Positions 61,531 through 62,870 of a stretch of DNA of 62,870 nucleotides are shown here, one piece after another. The stretch comes from Tepidimicrobium xylanilyticum. Lineage in GTDB: Bacteria; Bacillota; Clostridia; Tissierellales; Tepidimicrobiaceae. The notes beneath the pieces are model-generated. The model made no database searches and was not told where the DNA came from. It saw only the letters and a program-made list of their open reading frames with translations. Made by a program: the position numbers and the translations under genes. The stretch covers positions 1 through 62,870 of the forward strand of contig NZ_FNNG01000014.1 in NCBI RefSeq assembly GCF_900106765.1, in the 5' to 3' direction. Each line of letters starts with the position of its first letter. Position 1 is the first letter of the stretch.

Positions 61531-62400
61531 TTATAATCTCCTATAATAATCTTTATCATCTAAACCATCTATTTTTAACCCTTCTTCAATCTGTTTAAGT
61601 ATCAGTTTTTTATCCTCCATAAGAGTTCCCCTCAAAGCTACATAGTTAGAAGCATGATTACTCCTAAAAATACAATTACCTACCTGTAGGTTTTCTACCA
61701 AAATTCTTGTCTCCTCTAACACTTCTTTAGGGCTTAGAAGTTGGAATTTTCCTACTTTAACATCTTCATAGAGCTTTGTTCCCTGTTCCAGTAGTAGGGT
61801 CAACAACCCTATATAATGGGGTTTCATTTCATTTAGCACCTTTGCAGACTCAAGAGCATGAAGGGTTGAAAAAGCCTTGCCCCCAATACCCGATATTAAG
61901 GTTACTGAAAGTTTTATTCCTGCGTCTACAATTTTTCTTCCCGCTTCTATCATTTCAGCAGAATCTACGCCCTTTTTTATATCTTTTAAAATTTTGTCGC
62001 TTCCAGATTCTACACCTAAATATACGATTCCCAATCCCAATGCTTTTAATTCCAATAACTCTTCCTGAGACTTGTTTAAAATGGACTTAGGCGAGCCATA
62101 TATACCTATCCGTTCGCATTCTGGAAATAATACTTCTATACCTTGTAATATCTTAATTAGTTCTTCCGTTTTAATCACTAAAGCATCCCCATCTGCTAAA
62201 AATATCCGCCTTACATTCTCATAATATTTTCTACCTAAAATTAAATCCTCCATTATTTCTTCCGTATCCCTTATTCTGAACTTCTTATCTTTGTACATAG
62301 AACAAAATGTGCATTTGTTGTGAGAACAACCTATTGTGGCTTGCACTATTAAACTATAGGCTTCACTAGGAGGTCTATAAAGAGCCCCTTCATATCTCAT
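61531..62400 (-). CDS. Radical SAM protein of unknown substrate
   Basis: This 289-residue protein has its iron-sulfur cysteines near the N-terminus in TIGCSHNKCTFCSMYKDKKF. The spacing is Cx4Cx2C, which I associate with a COG1032-like subgroup rather than the common Cx3Cx2C. A partial TIM barrel follows: FLADGDALVIKTEEL, RIGIYGSPKSIL, LGIVYLGVESGSDKILKDIKKG (SAM-contacting strand) and LSVTLISGIGGKA. There is no extra domain, B12 site or additional Cys cluster. The gene stands alone, with its own terminator, just downstream of the rRNA operon. The function is unknown. Confidence 0.88.
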   Translation of the reverse strand: MRYEGALYRPPSEAYSLIVQATIGCSHNKCTFCSMYKDKKFRIRDTEEIMEDLILGRKYYENVRRIFLADGDALVIKTEELIKILQGIEVLFPECERIGIYGSPKSILNKSQEELLELKALGLGIVYLGVESGSDKILKDIKKGVDSAEMIEAGRKIVDAGIKLSVTLISGIGGKAFSTLHALESAKVLNEMKPHYIGLLTLLLEQGTKLYEDVKVGKFQLLSPKEVLEETRILVENLQVGNCIFRSNHASNYVALRGTLMEDKKLILKQIEEGLKIDGLDDKDYYRRL

Positions 62401-62483
62401 CTACATCTTCTCCTCTATATCCCTAATATTTACTTTTGCTATTCTACTGACTTAATTATAATACATTTTAGATATTAGGACAA

Positions 62484-62524
62484 ACAAAAAAACCCCCTAC
62501 TTTGATCAACAAAGCAGAGGATTT
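62484..62524 (-). terminator. Terminator of the rRNA operon
   Basis: CCTCTGCTTTG, loop TTGAT, CAAAGTAGGGG is followed by GTTTTTTTG on the minus strand, 10 bases after the 5S gene. Confidence 0.88.
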
Positions 62525-62533
62525 TTCTATGTA

Positions 62534-62650
62534 TCTGGCAGCGTCCTACTCTCCCAGGGCGTCTCCACCCAAGTACCATCGGCGCTGAGAGGCTTAACTT
62601 CTGTGTTCGGTATGGGTACAGGTGTTTCCCTCTCGCTATTGCTACCAGAT
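62534..62650 (-). rRNA. rrf: 5S ribosomal RNA
   Basis: On the minus strand the ends TCTGGTAGC and GCTGCCAGA pair to close the molecule. The interior has ACACCTGTACCCATACCGAAC, CAGAAGTTAAGC and GGAGAGTAGG, all standard for bacterial 5S. The length is about 117 bases. It follows the 23S gene by about 36 bases and is followed by a terminator. Confidence 0.97.
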
Positions 62651-62686
62651 TACCTTCATTGAAACTAAACAGTACATTATATTTCT

Positions 62687-62870
62687 GGTCAAGCCCTCGA
62701 CTTATTAGTACCTTTAAGCTTAAAGCATTACTGCTCTTACACTTAAGGCCTATCTACCAGGTAGTCTCCCTGGAGTCTTACCCACTTCCCGTGGTGGGAA
62801 ATCTTATCTTGAGGGGGGCTTCGTGCTTAGATGCCTTCAGCACTTATCCCGTCCAGACTTGGCTACTCAG
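62687..62870 (-). rRNA. rrl: 23S ribosomal RNA, 3' end (cut by the window edge)
   Basis: The minus strand reads GATAAGTGCTGAAGGCATCT, AAGCACGAAGCC and, at the end, GGTACTAATAAGTCGAGGGC, which is the conserved 3' end of bacterial 23S rRNA. The rest lies beyond the window. The 3' boundary is placed by comparison with known ends and may be off by a few bases. Confidence 0.95.

Noticed and set aside
1-62870. CRISPR arrays, insertion sequences, prophage or toxin-antitoxin modules
   Set aside because: No regularly spaced repeats, transposase, integrase, phage or toxin-antitoxin genes were seen.

Overview
The window is AT-rich Firmicutes DNA, most likely from a Clostridia/Tissierellia-type anaerobe. 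The evidence is strong AGGAGG ribosome sites, three tRNA-sensing T-box leaders, a PyrR-type RNA leader, the ctsR-mcsA-mcsB-clpC heat-shock operon, the sigH/yacP/rlmB/mrnC/cysS housekeeping cluster, and PTS operons run by LevR-type sigma-54 activators. The genus cannot be fixed from sequence alone. Nearly every gene is on the minus strand, so transcription mostly runs from high to low coordinates.

Region 1 (1-24.2 kb) is a conserved housekeeping block. Read in transcription order it holds an EF-G-like GTPase, ctsR-mcsA-mcsB-clpC, radA, disA, carD, a PIN/TRAM membrane protein, ispD-ispF, proS (Pro T-box), a DUF1002 secreted protein, gltX, cysS (Cys T-box), mrnC, thyX, rlmB, yacP, sigH, tRNA-Thr and tuf. 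DisA lacks the usual C-terminal helix-hairpin-helix domain. A small plus-strand gene sits between carD and disA and shares a divergent promoter region with carD.

Region 2 (24.2-31.1 kb) holds hisC (plus strand), a remnant of the 3' end of ileS, two accessory genes (a DUF4885-like protein and a secreted protein with a consensus promoter), then intact ileS with an Ile T-box.

Region 3 (31.1-38.4 kb) is a 2-oxo-acid/acetoin dehydrogenase operon: a SorC-family regulator, E1 alpha, E1 beta, E2 (two E3-binding domains) and E3 with its own lipoyl domain. A lipoate ligase follows. A perfect palindromic operator overlaps the operon's -35 box.

Region 4 (38.4-58.5 kb) carries three PTS systems. The first is galactitol-type, behind a LevR-like activator with a C-terminal EIIA domain. 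The second is glucitol-type, behind a SorC regulator and GutM, with a SAF-domain oxidoreductase but no sorbitol-6-phosphate dehydrogenase. The third is cellobiose/chitobiose-type, with a GH4 phospho-glucosidase and a MupG-like (DUF871) protein, a second LevR and a clear sigma-54 promoter. A Cof phosphatase and a HI0933-type flavoprotein lie between the second and third.

Region 5 (58.5-62.9 kb) has a uracil permease whose leader holds two nearly identical PyrR-type hairpins, an alanyl-tRNA-synthetase-derived protein split by an apparent frameshift at an A run, a radical SAM protein, 5S rRNA and the 3' end of 23S rRNA.

The points most worth following up are the DisA truncation, the split AlaRS-like pseudo-synthetase, the ileS 3' duplication bounding a small island, the doubled PyrR element, and the polyol PTS operon whose only candidate dehydrogenase is a SAF-domain protein.
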